A stretch of DNA of 64,000 nt from Halorussus aquaticus (GCF_024218795.1 NZ_CP100400.1:1-64000); one strand, 5' to 3'; numbered from the stretch's first letter, positions 37,706 to 48,120 are shown. The notes: generated by a model from the letters alone, not told the origin. Numbers and translations: made by a program.

Positions 37706-39289
37706 GTGCAACCACTCGAGTTCGAGAACGAACTAACGCTGCTCACGTACCAGCAAGACGGCTCCGAAGACGAGTTTCACGAGACTTACGAGGCGGCCGT
37801 GGAGTCGGTCAGGGCCGACCTGGGAGCGTCCCACGCACTCCGCATCGACGGTGACTCCATCGAGGCCGAGGACCGATTCACGGTGACGAGTCCTGGGGAT
37901 TTCGACCTCGAAATCGGCGAGTTCGCCGCGGGCGGCGAAGCCGAAGTCGACGCCGCGGTGAGCGCCGCCGCCGACGCGTTCCCCGACTGGGAGCGCCGCG
38001 ACGTCGATTCGCACACCGCCGTCTTCCGGGACGCCGCCGACCGCATGCGAGATCGCAAGTTCGAACTGGCGGCTACGCTCTCGCTTGAGAACGGGAAGAA
38101 TAGGACCGAGGCGATGGCCGACGTCGACGAGGCCATCGATTTCCTCCGGTTCTACAGCCTCGAACTGGAGTGCTCTGACGGCTATCAATTCAACACCGGC
38201 CAACCGACGCCCCACCAGCACACGACGAACCTGCTGCGACCGTACGGCGTCTTCGCGGTCATCGCTCCGTTCAACTTCCCGCTGGCCATTCTCGCGGGAA
38301 TGACGGCCGGCGCGATGATCACTGGCAACACCGTCGTCGCCAAGCCCGCGAGCGCGACGCCGCTGATCGCCCACAAGTACGCCGATATCCTCGCCGACGC
38401 GGGGATTCCCGACGGCGTGTTCAACTTGGTCACGGGCGGCGGCAGCACAGTCGGCCAACCCCTCACTGAGCACGAGGATGTCGCTGGCGTCGCGTTCACG
38501 GGGTCTCGCGAAGTCGGTCTCGACATCGAGCGGGCGTTCAGAGAGCAGGGCAAGCGCGGCCCCGTCATCGCCGAGCTCGGCGGAAAGAACCCGGTCATCG
38601 TCAGCGACGAGGCCGACCTCGACGGCGCGGTCGAGGGCGTCGCGATGGGCGCGTTCTCGTTCAGCGGCCAGAAGTGCTCGGCGACCTCCCGCGTGTACGT
38701 CTATGAGAACGTCTACGACGAGTTCACCGACCGATTAGTGGAGGCGACCGAACGATTGGGTATCGGTCGCGGCGAAAGACTCGACACCGTCGTCAACCCC
38801 GTTATCGACGATAGCGCACTCGAGCGCTATCGGAACATTACCGAGCAAGCGCGGACTGACGGGACGATTCGGACTGGTGGGTCCGTCGTCGACGATGACG
38901 ACCTCCCCGAGGGACGCTACGTCGAACCGACCGTCGTCACCGACATCCCCCACGGACACGGCCTCGCTCGCGAGGAACACTTCCTCCCGTTCGTGACGAT
39001 CCACCCCGTCTCGGACCTTCAGGAAGGCATCGCAAAGTCCAACGACAGCGACTACGGCCTCTGTGCCGGACTATTTTCGGAAGACGACGCGGAGATCGAC
39101 CGCTGGTTTCACGAGATAGAGTCCGGGATGTGCTATGTGAATCGGTCTCAGAGCGCGACCACGGGCGCGCTGGTCCAAGCACAGCCCTTCGGCGGCTGGA
39201 AGTTCTCCGGGACGACCGGCAAGTTCGCAGGTGGCTACTGGTATCTCCAACAGTTCTTGCGCGAACAGAGTAGAACTCGTGTCGAATAG
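37706..39289 (+). CDS. Aldehyde dehydrogenase, probably 1-pyrroline-5-carboxylate dehydrogenase type
   Basis: 527 residues starting at GTG. The NAD(P)-dependent aldehyde dehydrogenase fold is complete: VIAPFNFPLAILAGM and NTVVAKPASATPLIAH for cofactor binding, the general-base Glu in IAELGGKNPVIV, the nucleophilic Cys in FSFSGQKCSATSRVYV, and REEHFLPFVTI. The N-terminal extension and FSFSGQKCSA variant are like the delta-1-pyrroline-5-carboxylate (glutamate semialdehyde) dehydrogenase group that ends proline degradation. No proline dehydrogenase gene is beside it, so the substrate is uncertain. It is the first high-GC chromosomal gene after the accessory block. Confidence 0.85.
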   Translation: MQPLEFENELTLLTYQQDGSEDEFHETYEAAVESVRADLGASHALRIDGDSIEAEDRFTVTSPGDFDLEIGEFAAGGEAEVDAAVSAAADAFPDWERRDVDSHTAVFRDAADRMRDRKFELAATLSLENGKNRTEAMADVDEAIDFLRFYSLELECSDGYQFNTGQPTPHQHTTNLLRPYGVFAVIAPFNFPLAILAGMTAGAMITGNTVVAKPASATPLIAHKYADILADAGIPDGVFNLVTGGGSTVGQPLTEHEDVAGVAFTGSREVGLDIERAFREQGKRGPVIAELGGKNPVIVSDEADLDGAVEGVAMGAFSFSGQKCSATSRVYVYENVYDEFTDRLVEATERLGIGRGERLDTVVNPVIDDSALERYRNITEQARTDGTIRTGGSVVDDDDLPEGRYVEPTVVTDIPHGHGLAREEHFLPFVTIHPVSDLQEGIAKSNDSDYGLCAGLFSEDDAEIDRWFHEIESGMCYVNRSQSATTGALVQAQPFGGWKFSGTTGKFAGGYWYLQQFLREQSRTRVE

Positions 39290-39396
39290 GCCGGAGAATC
39301 TCGTTTTGACCCGGACACGGCTATCCGATAACTTCTAACCTCGACACGGCTCCGGGGAGGAGTCAGACGAGGCGCTTGGTTTATCGGTAGGGGAGA

Positions 39397-39582
39397 TTAG
39401 GACATCACGAACGTCAACGCACCGTCGCAGTCGGGACATTTCGGTGGCAGGGTGTCGTCCAACTCGACAGCGTAGCCACAGTCGTTGCATTCGCACGCAC
39501 CGTGCGTCGAGGTGTCGGCACTCGCGTGCGGATTCACTGTCGGATGTCGGAGTCCTATCGGCGGCGAGTCACTCGCGGCCAT
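39397..39582 (-). CDS. Small zinc-ribbon protein
   Basis: 61 residues with two CxxC pairs, GACECNDCGYAVELDD and PPKCPDCDGALTFVMS, typical of rubredoxin-like or zinc-ribbon mini-proteins of haloarchaea. The N-terminal 28 residues are Ser/Pro/His-rich and may be disordered. The role is unknown; relatives are thought to act in redox or regulation. It stands alone on the minus strand. Confidence 0.65.
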   Translation of the reverse strand: MAASDSPPIGLRHPTVNPHASADTSTHGACECNDCGYAVELDDTLPPKCPDCDGALTFVMS

Positions 39583-39803
39583 GTGCGAACAGAGGGCACG
39601 AATCCGTAAATATGTTCCATAGCGAATAGAACATACTCCCGTCGAAGCGTATTAGACGCAGTAATGGACCACGGATTCGTCGCTCGGCTGGGCCACGGGC
39701 CCCTAGTCGGTCGCCGACCTCTTCCGGATGCCGGACGAAGGTGACGTTCGGTTTGGAACTCTGTGACCGACAATTCATTCGACTTCGGGCCTAGCAGCGA
39801 CTA

Positions 39804-41003
39804 CTACGGTTCCCACCGAGAGTGGGTCGACTGTGGCGTCAGCTCACGCGGATACTCAGTGAGGTTCTCGTAGCCGTCTTCGGTAATCACGACGAGGTCC
39901 TCTATCCGAACGCCACCGTGCGCCGGGTCGTACACGCCCGGTTCCACGGTCACGACGTTCCCGGCTTCCAGTCGGGTGTCGCTCGTCAGCGACGGGGCTT
40001 CGTGGAGACTGACGCCGACTCCGTGTCCGACCCCGTGATACATCCCGACGTCGACTTCGCCGCTCGCGAAGCCGTGTTCCGACAGGACCTCGGTCGCGGC
40101 CGCGTGAGCGTCACTGGCCACGGTCCCTGCACCGTCTTCGAGCGCCGCGAGGGCCGCGTCCTGGGCTTCCGTCACCGCCGCGTACGCGGTAGACTCCCAC
40201 TCGTCGACCTCTCCGGCGACGAACGTCCGGGTGAAATCGCCGTAGTAGCCGTGCGGGCCTCGCGGGGAGAGGTCGAGTAGTACCGTTTCGTCGGGATGGA
40301 TCCCGTCCGTTCCCGTAAAGTGGAGGTCGGTACAGGTTTCGCCCGCACCTATCACGGTGTTATCGGCATCGCGAACGCCGTCGGCCGCCAAGACCGCGTT
40401 CACTTCTCGCCGAAGTCGTTCGGTCGTCAGAGGCGAGCCCTCCCACTGGAGTTCGTCGCCGTCTCGTTCCGATGCTGCCAAGACGGCCTCCGCACGCGCC
40501 ATACCGCGTTGGGCCGCTGCTTGGACGGCGGCGTGACAGGCTCGTTCAGCGGTAGTCTTCCGACGGCGGCCGACGTCTTCCGCGGCTGTATCCAGCACGT
40601 CGATGGTATCCACTGCTACGTCGAGGTCCCGGTAGGACGTGCTCGGGAAAGAGGCCGGAACGAGAAGCGAGGAACAGCTATCCGCGAGGTCGTCGAGCGC
40701 CTCCATGGCCCGGGACGAGGCGCTCAATGCGGACTGGTCGGCGACCGTGTAGACGCGGTCACCGGGGAACTCGCGGTTGGCTTGCTGCGCGAACAAGCGC
40801 GGGGCACACAGTGCGGCCTGTCCCTCGGTGTAAACGAACGCGTAGTCGCGGTCCGGGCCGGAGAACCGAGTGAGATACCGGAGCAGGTCGTCGAACCGAT
40901 CGCCGACGTGGACGAAGGCGTCGGCCTCTCGCTCGGCGAGCAGAGTATAGAGTCGGTCGTACGCGGTCGTCGGCGGGTCCGGAGTTCGGACGGGAGAGTC
41001 CAT
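39804..41003 (-). CDS. Xaa-Pro peptidase (M24 family)
   Basis: 399 residues from the ATG at 41003 ([20 protein letters not shown]); longer starts add an unlikely extension. An N-terminal creatinase-like domain is followed by the pita-bread metallopeptidase domain with its metal ligands: Asp in LLDLSPRG and in YYGDFTRTF, His in [16 protein letters not shown], Glu in TVEPGVYDP and Glu in [12 protein letters not shown]. It removes N-terminal residues before proline, using two Mn or Co ions, in peptide turnover. The frame is intact and the length normal. Confidence 0.9.
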   Translation of the reverse strand: MDSPVRTPDPPTTAYDRLYTLLAEREADAFVHVGDRFDDLLRYLTRFSGPDRDYAFVYTEGQAALCAPRLFAQQANREFPGDRVYTVADQSALSASSRAMEALDDLADSCSSLLVPASFPSTSYRDLDVAVDTIDVLDTAAEDVGRRRKTTAERACHAAVQAAAQRGMARAEAVLAASERDGDELQWEGSPLTTERLRREVNAVLAADGVRDADNTVIGAGETCTDLHFTGTDGIHPDETVLLDLSPRGPHGYYGDFTRTFVAGEVDEWESTAYAAVTEAQDAALAALEDGAGTVASDAHAAATEVLSEHGFASGEVDVGMYHGVGHGVGVSLHEAPSLTSDTRLEAGNVVTVEPGVYDPAHGGVRIEDLVVITEDGYENLTEYPRELTPQSTHSRWEP

Positions 41004-41069
41004 ACGAGAACTCACCAGTAGCGGGTGAGAAAGATGTTGTGCTACGCTATCGCAGACCATCGGAGGCGG

Positions 41070-41537
41070 TCAGAGGGGCTCGATCGAGTCCTCGATACGA
41101 ATCGGGCCGCCTTCGACGATGTCGGCACGCAGTCCCCCGCGATGTTTGAGAGCGTCTTCGATGCCGTCGACGGTGGACCGGCGCAGGTGGTCGCACGGTT
41201 CACAGAGTCGCACGCCCTCGCAGACGGCCTCGCCGACGCGGAACCGCTCGCCGACCAGATGGTTGAGGGCGGTGTCGCGGGTCGTGATATTCCGGCGGTG
41301 CTCGTCGAAGTCGACGGCGATCCCCGCTTCGCGTTCGATCGCCTCGATCGCCTCGGATTCCGTGAGCGTGATTTCCCGGCCGCCGCCCTGGACATCGGAG
41401 AAGGTACCGATACCCTCGAAGTAGCGATCGCCTCGAAGTCCCTCCCCGGCGACGGCTTCCACCTCGTCCCGGGACCGCATCGGTGCCTCCGCTTCGGGAG
41501 CGGTGTGAATCGCCACGACCGTTCCTGTTCCGTCCAT
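41070..41537 (-). CDS. MOSC domain protein
   Basis: 155 residues starting MDGTGTVVAIHTAPEAEAPM. MOSC hallmarks are VEAVAGEGLRGDRYFEG, GREITLTESEAIEAI, HRRNITTRD and the conserved Cys segment RLCEPCDHLRR. The domain is related to the C-terminal part of molybdenum-cofactor sulfurases and handles sulfur carriage to the cofactor or reduction of N-hydroxylated compounds. A single-domain version of this length is common. It lies downstream of, and near, the M24 gene on the same strand. Confidence 0.85.
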   Translation of the reverse strand: MDGTGTVVAIHTAPEAEAPMRSRDEVEAVAGEGLRGDRYFEGIGTFSDVQGGGREITLTESEAIEAIEREAGIAVDFDEHRRNITTRDTALNHLVGERFRVGEAVCEGVRLCEPCDHLRRSTVDGIEDALKHRGGLRADIVEGGPIRIEDSIEPL

Positions 41538-41651
41538 ACCCCCACATACGAGACGCGTGACAAGAACGTTCCTCCGAGAAACGCGATAGAACGGCCGTTC
41601 CCCAGAGTTATAACGGGCGGCGGACAAGAACCGCCGAAACCTCGGCAAACA

Positions 41652-42541
41652 GTCTCACACGACGACAGTCTCGTCTTCGAGTTCACCCCGGACCTCGACG
41701 CCGCGTACACCGCGACCGACGGCGAGTCGCTCACTATCGAGACGATAGACAGCCTCGGCGGCGCGGTACAGGACGAGTCGACCGTCATCGACGAGGTCCC
41801 CGACGAGGTGAACGGTGCGACGGGACCGATAGCGGTCGAGGGGCCCGACCGGGCGACGTCCTCGCGGTCGAGATCGAGGACGTCCGGGTGACCGAGGACC
41901 GCGACCGGGTGACGACGATTCCCGGCTTCGGGTTCCTCCACGAGGACGACCGCATCGAGGAACCCCGGACCAGGATTACGCCCGTCGACGGCGACAGCAT
42001 CGACTTCCGGGGAATCGACGTCGACATCCAGCCGGTCATCGGGACCATCGGCGTCGCACCGGCCTCCGAGTCATACACGACCCTCGTTCCGCACGACCAC
42101 GGCGGGAATCTCGACACGACGGACGTCACCACCGGGTCGACGATCTACTTCCCGGTGTTCCAGGAGGGCGCGATGCTGGCGATGGGCGACGCGAAGGCCG
42201 CCATGGCCGACGGGGAGATGTGCGGGACCGGAGCCGAGATTAGCACGGCGGTCGACGTGACCCTCGACGTCGTCTCCGACCCGGCCGTCTCGTTGGAGCG
42301 ACCCCTCGTCGACGCGGGCGACGCGTGGAAGACCGTCGCGAGCGCCGAGACGCTCGAAGACGCCTGCGAACTGGCGCACGTCGACCTCGTCGAACTGCTC
42401 GGCCGGGAACACGGCTTCGACGCGACCGACGCCTACATGTTCGCGAGCCTCGTCGGCGGTCTGGAGATCAGTCAGGTTGTCGACCCGCTGGTGACCGCCC
42501 GCAACGCGATTCCGAAGGAGTACCTCTCGAACCCGTTCTGA
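41652..42541 (+). CDS. Acetamidase/formamidase family protein, apparent frameshift; start unresolved
   Basis: The sequence follows the acetamidase/formamidase family: DDSLVFEFTPDLDAAYT, VPDEVNGATGPIAVEG, then after a frame change near 41841 PGDVLAVEIEDVRVTED, IPGFGFLHED, PHDHGGNLDTTDVT, FQEGAMLAMGDAKAAM and MCGTGAEIS. The last three are the usual metal and active-site region. One G is missing from a run of expected five (41840-41843). No ATG, GTG or TTG lies in frame just upstream of the homology, so a second indel or an unusual start is likely at the N-terminus. The enzyme hydrolyses small amides to ammonia and an acid. Confidence 0.75.
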
Positions 42542-42878
42542 CGCGGCGACTGCAGTTCGACCCTACTCCCCGGCCGCGTCGTCTCCGTGCTCGGCTTCGT
42601 TTCTGCGTTCTAGTGCCCTTCGGCTCACTGCTGCATCCGCCGCAGGGCTTCCCCGACAGTGAACGATGAATCCGTACGCGCGACGAGTTCTATCACCTAA
42701 TTGTCTCTCGCAGAGACCGTTCTAAGGAGACGAACAAAATCCGTTCGCTCTTCGAGTCGTTCCGGAGTCGGACTCGTCAGAACCGATGCCGGTCAGCCAA
42801 TACCTGAATACGCGTGAGGGAAATCACGGGTCTATCGACCCAAGCTCTATGACGCCTCACGAGGGACGTACTGCCAGC
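42542..42878. other. Short spacer, nothing recognised
   Basis: About 340 bases between the acetamidase-like and glutaredoxin genes. Longer starts of the glutaredoxin frame extend into it but look non-coding. No RNA or repeat was noticed. Confidence 0.4.
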
Positions 42879-43286
42879 ATGACTTTCGACCCGACCGACC
42901 GAGGACTGGACGCTGACGAAGTCCCTGAGCGCGTGGACGAGGCTATCGAGGAGAACGAGGTCGTCCTCTTCATGAAAGGCGACGCCCGGATGCCGCAGTG
43001 CGGCTACTCGAAGCGGGCGCTCGGACTCGTCCGCCGGTACCGCGACGACGTCGAGACGGTCGACGCGCTTCAGAACCTCGACGCCTTCCGCGAGGCGCTG
43101 GAGGCGCACAGCGGCTGGGAGACCATCCCCCAGACCTTCGTGGACGGCGAGTTCGTCGGCGGGAGCGACATCCTCGTCGAACTCGAAGAACGCGGTGACC
43201 TCGCAGAGACCCTGAACGCCGACGGGAGGAAGGCTGATACGGGGACCGCTACTGGTAACGACACCAGCGTCGACGCGCCTTTCTAA
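42879..43286 (+). CDS. Monothiol glutaredoxin
   Basis: 135 residues from MTFDPTDRGLDADEVPERVD. The active site is ARMPQCGYSKRAL, a CGYS variant of the monothiol CGFS motif. GWETIPQTFVDGEFVGGSDI gives the cis-Pro and glutathione-binding segment. Such proteins carry or deliver Fe-S clusters rather than reduce disulfides. Haloarchaea use gamma-glutamylcysteine instead of glutathione, so the true thiol partner may differ. The C-terminal 25 residues are extra and disordered-looking. Start sites farther upstream exist, but their sequence is not family-like. Confidence 0.85.
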   Translation: MTFDPTDRGLDADEVPERVDEAIEENEVVLFMKGDARMPQCGYSKRALGLVRRYRDDVETVDALQNLDAFREALEAHSGWETIPQTFVDGEFVGGSDILVELEERGDLAETLNADGRKADTGTATGNDTSVDAPF

Positions 43287-43445
43287 AGTCCGTCCCGGTT
43301 TTCCGGAACCTCGACGTACCGGCGGAGTTTCTGCGGTGCGTTCCCGCCACGAACGACCTGTGATGTTCTCGTATCCCCTCCAACTCCACGGAAACGGTCG
43401 AACGTATCCGAACGCTCAAGGAGGCGAACGCTGACCTATCCAGTA

Positions 43446-44738
43446 ATGAACCTCAGTATCGTCGGAAGCGGTTACGTCGGCACTACGGTTGCCGCCTGCT
43501 TCGCCGACTACGGCCACGAGGTGACGAACGTCGATATCGACGAGGAAGTCGTCGCGGCCATCAACGCGGCCGAAGCCCCGATCCACGAACCCGGTCTCGA
43601 AGAACTGGTCACCGAACACGGCGGCGACCGCCTGCGAGCGACGACCGACTACGCCGCCACACGCGAGACCGACGTGACGTTCCTCGCGTTGCCGACGCCT
43701 ACGGGCGACGACGGCCGTATCGACCTCGAAATTCTCGAAGCGGGCGTCCGGTCGCTGGGCGACGCACTCGCCTCGAAGGACGACCCGCATCTGGTCGTGG
43801 TCAAGTCCACGGTCGTCCCCGGAACGACCGAGGAGACCGTCGCACCGATACTCGCCGACGCCTCCGGGAAAACACTCGGCGAGGACCTCCACGTGGCGAT
43901 GAACCCCGAGTTTCTCCGGGAAGGGAGCGCGGTCGCGGACTTCCGCGACCCCGACAAGGTCGTGTTCGGAACCCGGACCGAGTTCGCACGCGAGCGCCTC
44001 CGCGAGGTCTTTGCGCCCTTGCTCGACCAGTCTGACGCCGAACTGGTCGAGACCGGAATTCGGGAGGCCGAGATGATGAAGTACGCCAACAACGCCTTCC
44101 TCGCGTCGAAGGTCAGTCTCGTCAACGAACTCGGAAACATCTGCAAGGAGTACGACGTAGACGCCTACGAGGTGGCCGAAGCCATCGGACTCGACGACCG
44201 CATCGGGGAGCGATTCCTCCGGTCGGGCGTCGGGTGGGGCGGGAGCTGCTTCCCGAAGGACGTGTCGGCGCTCGTCGCCGCCGCCCGCGACGCCGACTAC
44301 GAACCCGCCCTGTTGGAGGCCGCCGTCGAGGTCAACGAGAAACAACCCGACAGACTGCTCGACCTGCTCGACGTCCATCTGGACCCGGACGGGAAGCGCG
44401 TCGCTGTCCTCGGACTCGCGTTCAAACCCGGCACCGACGACGTGCGCAACTCCCGCGCGATACCCGTCATCGAAGGTCTCCGCGAGCGCGGCGCCGACGT
44501 CGCGGCCTACGACCCCGTGGCGACCGAGAACATGCGCGAGCGCTTCCCCGACGTCGAGTACGCATCCTCCGCGGAGGCCGCACTCGACGGGGCGCAGGGT
44601 GCGGTGGTCGTGACCGACTGGGACGAGTTCGCCGCCCTCGACTCGGCGTTCGACGCGATGGCGAACCCAGTGGTCGTGGACGGTCGTCGCGTCGTGGAGC
44701 GCCGCGACGGTATCACGTACGAAGGACTCACGTGGTGA
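43446..44738 (+). CDS. aglM: UDP-glucose 6-dehydrogenase (AglM-type), intact copy
   Basis: 430 residues. The enzyme oxidises UDP-glucose to UDP-glucuronate for S-layer or other N-glycans. The Rossmann start is [34 protein letters not shown] and [14 protein letters not shown] line the site. The catalytic Cys is in [16 protein letters not shown] near residue 269. [17 protein letters not shown] opens the UDP-binding domain. All residues expected are present. A decayed paralogue is at 8342-9241. Directly downstream and convergent is the tail of an STT3 gene, the mirror of the arrangement at the other locus. The symbol aglM is used by family and context; the sugar pathway was not tested. Confidence 0.9.
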   Translation: MNLSIVGSGYVGTTVAACFADYGHEVTNVDIDEEVVAAINAAEAPIHEPGLEELVTEHGGDRLRATTDYAATRETDVTFLALPTPTGDDGRIDLEILEAGVRSLGDALASKDDPHLVVVKSTVVPGTTEETVAPILADASGKTLGEDLHVAMNPEFLREGSAVADFRDPDKVVFGTRTEFARERLREVFAPLLDQSDAELVETGIREAEMMKYANNAFLASKVSLVNELGNICKEYDVDAYEVAEAIGLDDRIGERFLRSGVGWGGSCFPKDVSALVAAARDADYEPALLEAAVEVNEKQPDRLLDLLDVHLDPDGKRVAVLGLAFKPGTDDVRNSRAIPVIEGLRERGADVAAYDPVATENMRERFPDVEYASSAEAALDGAQGAVVVTDWDEFAALDSAFDAMANPVVVDGRRVVERRDGITYEGLTW

Positions 44739-44799
44739 CGGACGCGAAAACTGTGTAGAGACACGAGTAGAGGTGGAGTCGCGAAAAGAGACGGCTTGA

Positions 44800-44984
44800 C
44801 TACGCGCCGACGCTGACGTTACCGCCGTTCTCGACCGCACTCTCGGAGACCTTTACTGTCTGGCCCCCGACACGGTACGTGCCCGGATACCCGACCGTCA
44901 CCGACCCATCGCCGCTGGTGTACATCATCCGAAAGTGACCTGCGCCGCTCGCTCCTCCTCTCGCGCTCTCACGTCACTGATGGC
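44800..44984 (-). pseudogene. C-terminal remnant of an STT3/AglB-like gene
   Basis: On the minus strand the frame reads ARGGASGAGHFRMMYTSGDG, VTVGYPGTYRVGGQTVKVSE, then SAVENGGNVSVGA and a TAG at 44800. It aligns with the intact STT3 protein around GRGASGSGHYRMMYENNDGS and with its GAYSVEGATMTVPKDAPETG stretch, just before the LamG-like domain. Only about 60 residues survive; nothing upstream resembles STT3, and the next gene begins at once. This copy evidently ended without a LamG domain. Confidence 0.75.
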
Positions 44985-45275
44985 TCACAGGAGGTCCCGG
45001 ACTCTGCTGAGTACGCCCGTCCGGTCTCGCCCCCACGATTTCCGGACGACCCGGCCGGGGGCTTTGACGTACGGCGGGCCGCTACGCTCGTCGCGTTCGT
45101 ATCGGACGACGACCGAGACCGCGTTCCCGACCGCCTCGGCCTCCACCTCGCCCAACCCGATACACCCCGTCTGCGGGTCCTCCGCGTACAGTACCGCTTC
45201 CTCGCTGACCGAGAGTGGTTCGTCGAGGTGCACGACCTGCAGGCGTTCGCGGATGGCGTCGGGGTCCGCGTCCAT
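44985..45275 (-). CDS. Haloarchaeal hypothetical protein
   Basis: 96 residues from the ATG at 45275: MDADPDAIRERLQVVHLDEP, then SEEAVLYAEDPQTGCIGLGE and a basic end (KAPGRVVRKSWGRDRTGVLS). The codon pattern and acidic-to-basic profile look genuinely coding, unlike the upstream extension. No motif is visible and I do not recognise the family. Its stop abuts the STT3 remnant, so whatever removed the rest of STT3 left this gene intact. Confidence 0.6.
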   Translation of the reverse strand: MDADPDAIRERLQVVHLDEPLSVSEEAVLYAEDPQTGCIGLGEVEAEAVGNAVSVVVRYERDERSGPPYVKAPGRVVRKSWGRDRTGVLSRVRDLL

Positions 45276-45477
45276 ACCGCGACCCACGGCGTCCACCGAC
45301 AAACGCTTTCCTCCGACCGACGGACCCACACGCCCAACGTCCCCTCCGATTGATGGACCCCACCGTCCCGAACTCCACCGACTGGTAGAGCGACCCGTCC
45401 CGAGCTCGCAGTTCGCGCGGCGGTGGTTGCAGTGGCCGGACGAACACTTATGCTGGCGGGTTAACAACCCGCATCCA

Positions 45478-46686
45478 ATGGGGACCGACACGAACGACAG
45501 TCAACCGCTCGCGGACGTTACTGTACTGGAGTTGGGGAACATCGTCGCCGGACCGTTCGCCAGCGTCATGCTCGCGGACCTCGGTGCCGAAGTCGTGAAG
45601 GTCGAACGACCCGGTAGCGGTGACGTCCTCCGCAGCGCGGGCGAGGCCGGGCCGCCGATGTTCGACGCGCTGAACCGTAACAAACGCTCCATCGAACTCG
45701 ACCTCAAGAGCGACGCGGGACGCGAGGCGTTCCTGGACCTCGCCGACCGGGCGGACGTCGTCGTCGAGAACCTCGGTCCCGGCGTCGCGGACCGACTGGG
45801 TATCGGCTACGACGAACTGAGCGAGCGCAACTCGGAACTCGTCTACCTCTCCATCAAGGGATTCCTCGACGGACCGTACGGCGACCGGGCCGGGATGGAC
45901 GTCGTCGCCGAAGCCATGTCCGGCCTGATGAGCATGACCGGCGAACCCGGTCGCAAACCGGTCCGCGTCGGCACGTCCATCGCGGACATGGGCGCGGCGA
46001 TGTACGGAGTGATGGGGGTACTCGTCGCGCTCCGAGAGCGGGAACGCACCGGCGAGGGCCGGAGAGTGGACGGTCCGCTGTTCGAGGCGGTAGCCTCCTG
46101 GATGGGGTACTGGATAACCTACGCCGACCGGTACGGTCGCGACCACCCGTCGCTCGGCGCGTCCCATCCCACGTGGGCGCTGTACGACGTGTTCCGCGTC
46201 GGCGACCAGGACGACTGGCTGTTCCTCGGCGTGACGACCGAGCGCCACTGGCCGGCGCTCTGTCGCGCCATCGACCGGGAGGACCTGCTCGCCGACGAGC
46301 GATTCGACACGTCCCAGTCGCGACTCGACCACAAAGCGGAGTTGACCGAGACCGTCGCCGAGGAACTGCGCGACCGCGACCGCGAGAGCGTGCTGGCGGC
46401 GCTGCTGGCCGAGGACGTCCCCGCAGCGCCGGTGAACGACCCGTCCGACCTCGTGGACGACGACCACCTCGACGCCGTGGACCTGCTGGCCGAGTTCGAC
46501 TCCGCGGAGGACGGCCAGTCGCTCCAGACGGTGATGACGCCCGTTCACGGCGACGGAATCGCACCGGCTCAGAGACTCGACCCGCCGGAACTCGGGGAAC
46601 ACACCGAGGAAATCCTGCGCACTGCCGGACTCGACGACGACGCCATCGCGGCGCTTCGGAACCGGGGCGCGTTCGGGAGCGAGTAG
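45478..46686 (+). CDS. CaiB/BaiF-type (family III) CoA-transferase
   Basis: 402 residues from MGTDTNDSQPLADVTVLELG. Family III CoA-transferases move CoA between carboxylic acids through an Asp thioester. The N-terminal GNIVAGPFASVMLADLGAEV, the EVVKVERPGSGD strand, and GMDVVAEAMSGLMSMTGEPG with the catalytic Asp near residue 142 are all present, followed by RRVDGPLFEAVASWMGY. The neighbour on the opposite strand is a LeuA-like C-C lyase, suggesting a short organic-acid pathway. The substrate (for example a mesaconyl- or succinyl-CoA type) cannot be told from sequence. Confidence 0.88.
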   Translation: MGTDTNDSQPLADVTVLELGNIVAGPFASVMLADLGAEVVKVERPGSGDVLRSAGEAGPPMFDALNRNKRSIELDLKSDAGREAFLDLADRADVVVENLGPGVADRLGIGYDELSERNSELVYLSIKGFLDGPYGDRAGMDVVAEAMSGLMSMTGEPGRKPVRVGTSIADMGAAMYGVMGVLVALRERERTGEGRRVDGPLFEAVASWMGYWITYADRYGRDHPSLGASHPTWALYDVFRVGDQDDWLFLGVTTERHWPALCRAIDREDLLADERFDTSQSRLDHKAELTETVAEELRDRDRESVLAALLAEDVPAAPVNDPSDLVDDDHLDAVDLLAEFDSAEDGQSLQTVMTPVHGDGIAPAQRLDPPELGEHTEEILRTAGLDDDAIAALRNRGAFGSE

Positions 46687-46725
46687 GGATTCGCGGACGA
46701 AGCGCGGAGACAGTCGACTGCGGAG

Positions 46726-47834
46726 TCAGGATTCGACGGCTTCCGCCACGACCTCCGCTGCGGCCTCGCGGGACAGCGGCTCTCCCGCTCCGCGGCGGCG
46801 TCTCGCAGCGCTTCCCGGCCGATGGCGACCTGCTCGTCCGTCGCCTCCAGTCCGGCCGCGTCGAGCAGGGCCCGGACCCCGCCGCGGCCGGTTCCGCGGC
46901 CGAACAGCAACTCCCGCTGGGCACCGTACCGCTCGGGGTCGAACGGCTCGTAGGTGCTCGGTTCGCGGAGCATCGCCGCGGTGTGGAGGCCGCTCTCGTG
47001 GCGGTACCCCTCTCGGCCCAGCACGGGTTTGCCCTCGTAGTCCACGTCGAGCGCATCCAGAATCTCTCGGCAGGCGGGGACGAGTTCGGTCAACTCCAGC
47101 GCGACGTCGTCGCCGTGCTCGCTGCCGAGGACCGCGACCTCCTCCAGCGGCGCGTTTCCGGCGCGTTCGCCCACGCCGCCGACCGTGGCGTCCACGCTAT
47201 CGGCACCCGCCTCGACCCCGGCCACGGCGTTGGCCGTCGCCACACCCATGTCGTCGTGGGTGTGAATCGTCACCGCGAGTTCGCCGCCGACCTCGTCTGT
47301 GACCGCGGCGACCGTCTCCCGGACCGCTTCCGGGTCGCCCGCACCCGTCGTGTCCGCGAGCGTGACGTGGCGGCCGCCAGCGTCGCGGACCACCCGCGCC
47401 TCCGCTCGGAGGTGGTCGTTGTCCGCCCGCACGGCGTCCATCAGCGTCGCACCGGCCGCGACGCCCCCCTCGACCGCTCGCTCGACGTTCTCCCGCAGGA
47501 GGTCCAGCGACTCCTCGCGGGTCTTCCCCAGCGCGTGTTCGAGTTGGACGTCCGAACTGTTGACGATGACCTCGATTTCGTCTGGTTCGACGTCGAGGGC
47601 GGCGTCTACGTCGGCCGGGACGGCCCGAGCGAGCGCGGCCGTCCGCAGGCCGAGCGACTCCGCGTGGCGGTACAGTTCCTCGCGCGGCGCGGCGCGGGGA
47701 AACGACACCTCGACCCGGCCGACGTCCACGCGCGCCAGTCCCTCGAGGACGCGCTTGCCGACGTCGTCGGTGATTTCGAGGCCCGGCACCTGCGACCCCT
47801 CCCGCAGCGTGAGGTCCTTGAACGTGATAGTCAT
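46726..47834 (-). CDS. LeuA/HMGL-family carboxylate condensing enzyme, apparent frameshift near the end
   Basis: A protein of about 369 residues of the isopropylmalate/homocitrate synthase type. It has MTITFKDLTLREGSQVPGLE with the DxTLREGxQ motif, VTIHTHDDMGVATANAVAGV with the metal-binding HTH, and ADSVDATVGGVGERAGNAPL. The last 20 residues are shifted: one G is lost near 46785. The restored tail reads EPLSREAAAEVVAEAVES and ends at 46726. The start at 47834 is preferred; longer starts add Arg/Pro-rich non-coding sequence. The product condenses acetyl-CoA with an oxo acid or does the reverse. No leucine operon genes flank it. Confidence 0.82.
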
Positions 47835-48120
47835 ACGGTACCAATCACCAACATCCCGGTTAGGATTTTTCCAAGCGGCAACGGGCACCGGTCGGGGCGG
47901 GTCGGTTCCGTCGGACCGACACAGCGACTCCTCCCGGTCGGCGTCGAACCGCCGGGCCGGGAGTTCGCCGAACCGCGTCTCTTCGAAATCGCGTACGCTT
48001 ACGAGCAGGTGACGGGACGTCGGCGGTCCCGAGAGAATCGGCGAGAGCGCGTAACCATCGCCCGACCGTCTCACGGGCGAAAGGGACAGCACTTTCCGGA
48101 CTCCTCACAATCCGCTACGT

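Noticed and set aside
41025..41900. Long plus-strand frame opposite the MOSC gene
   Set aside because: The part before about 41650 is the antisense shadow of the MOSC gene. Only the end belongs to the acetamidase-like gene.
47835..48092. N-terminal extension of the LeuA-like gene
   Set aside because: The upstream sequence is Arg/Ser/Pro-rich and unlike the family. MTITFKDLTLREG at 47834 is the natural start.
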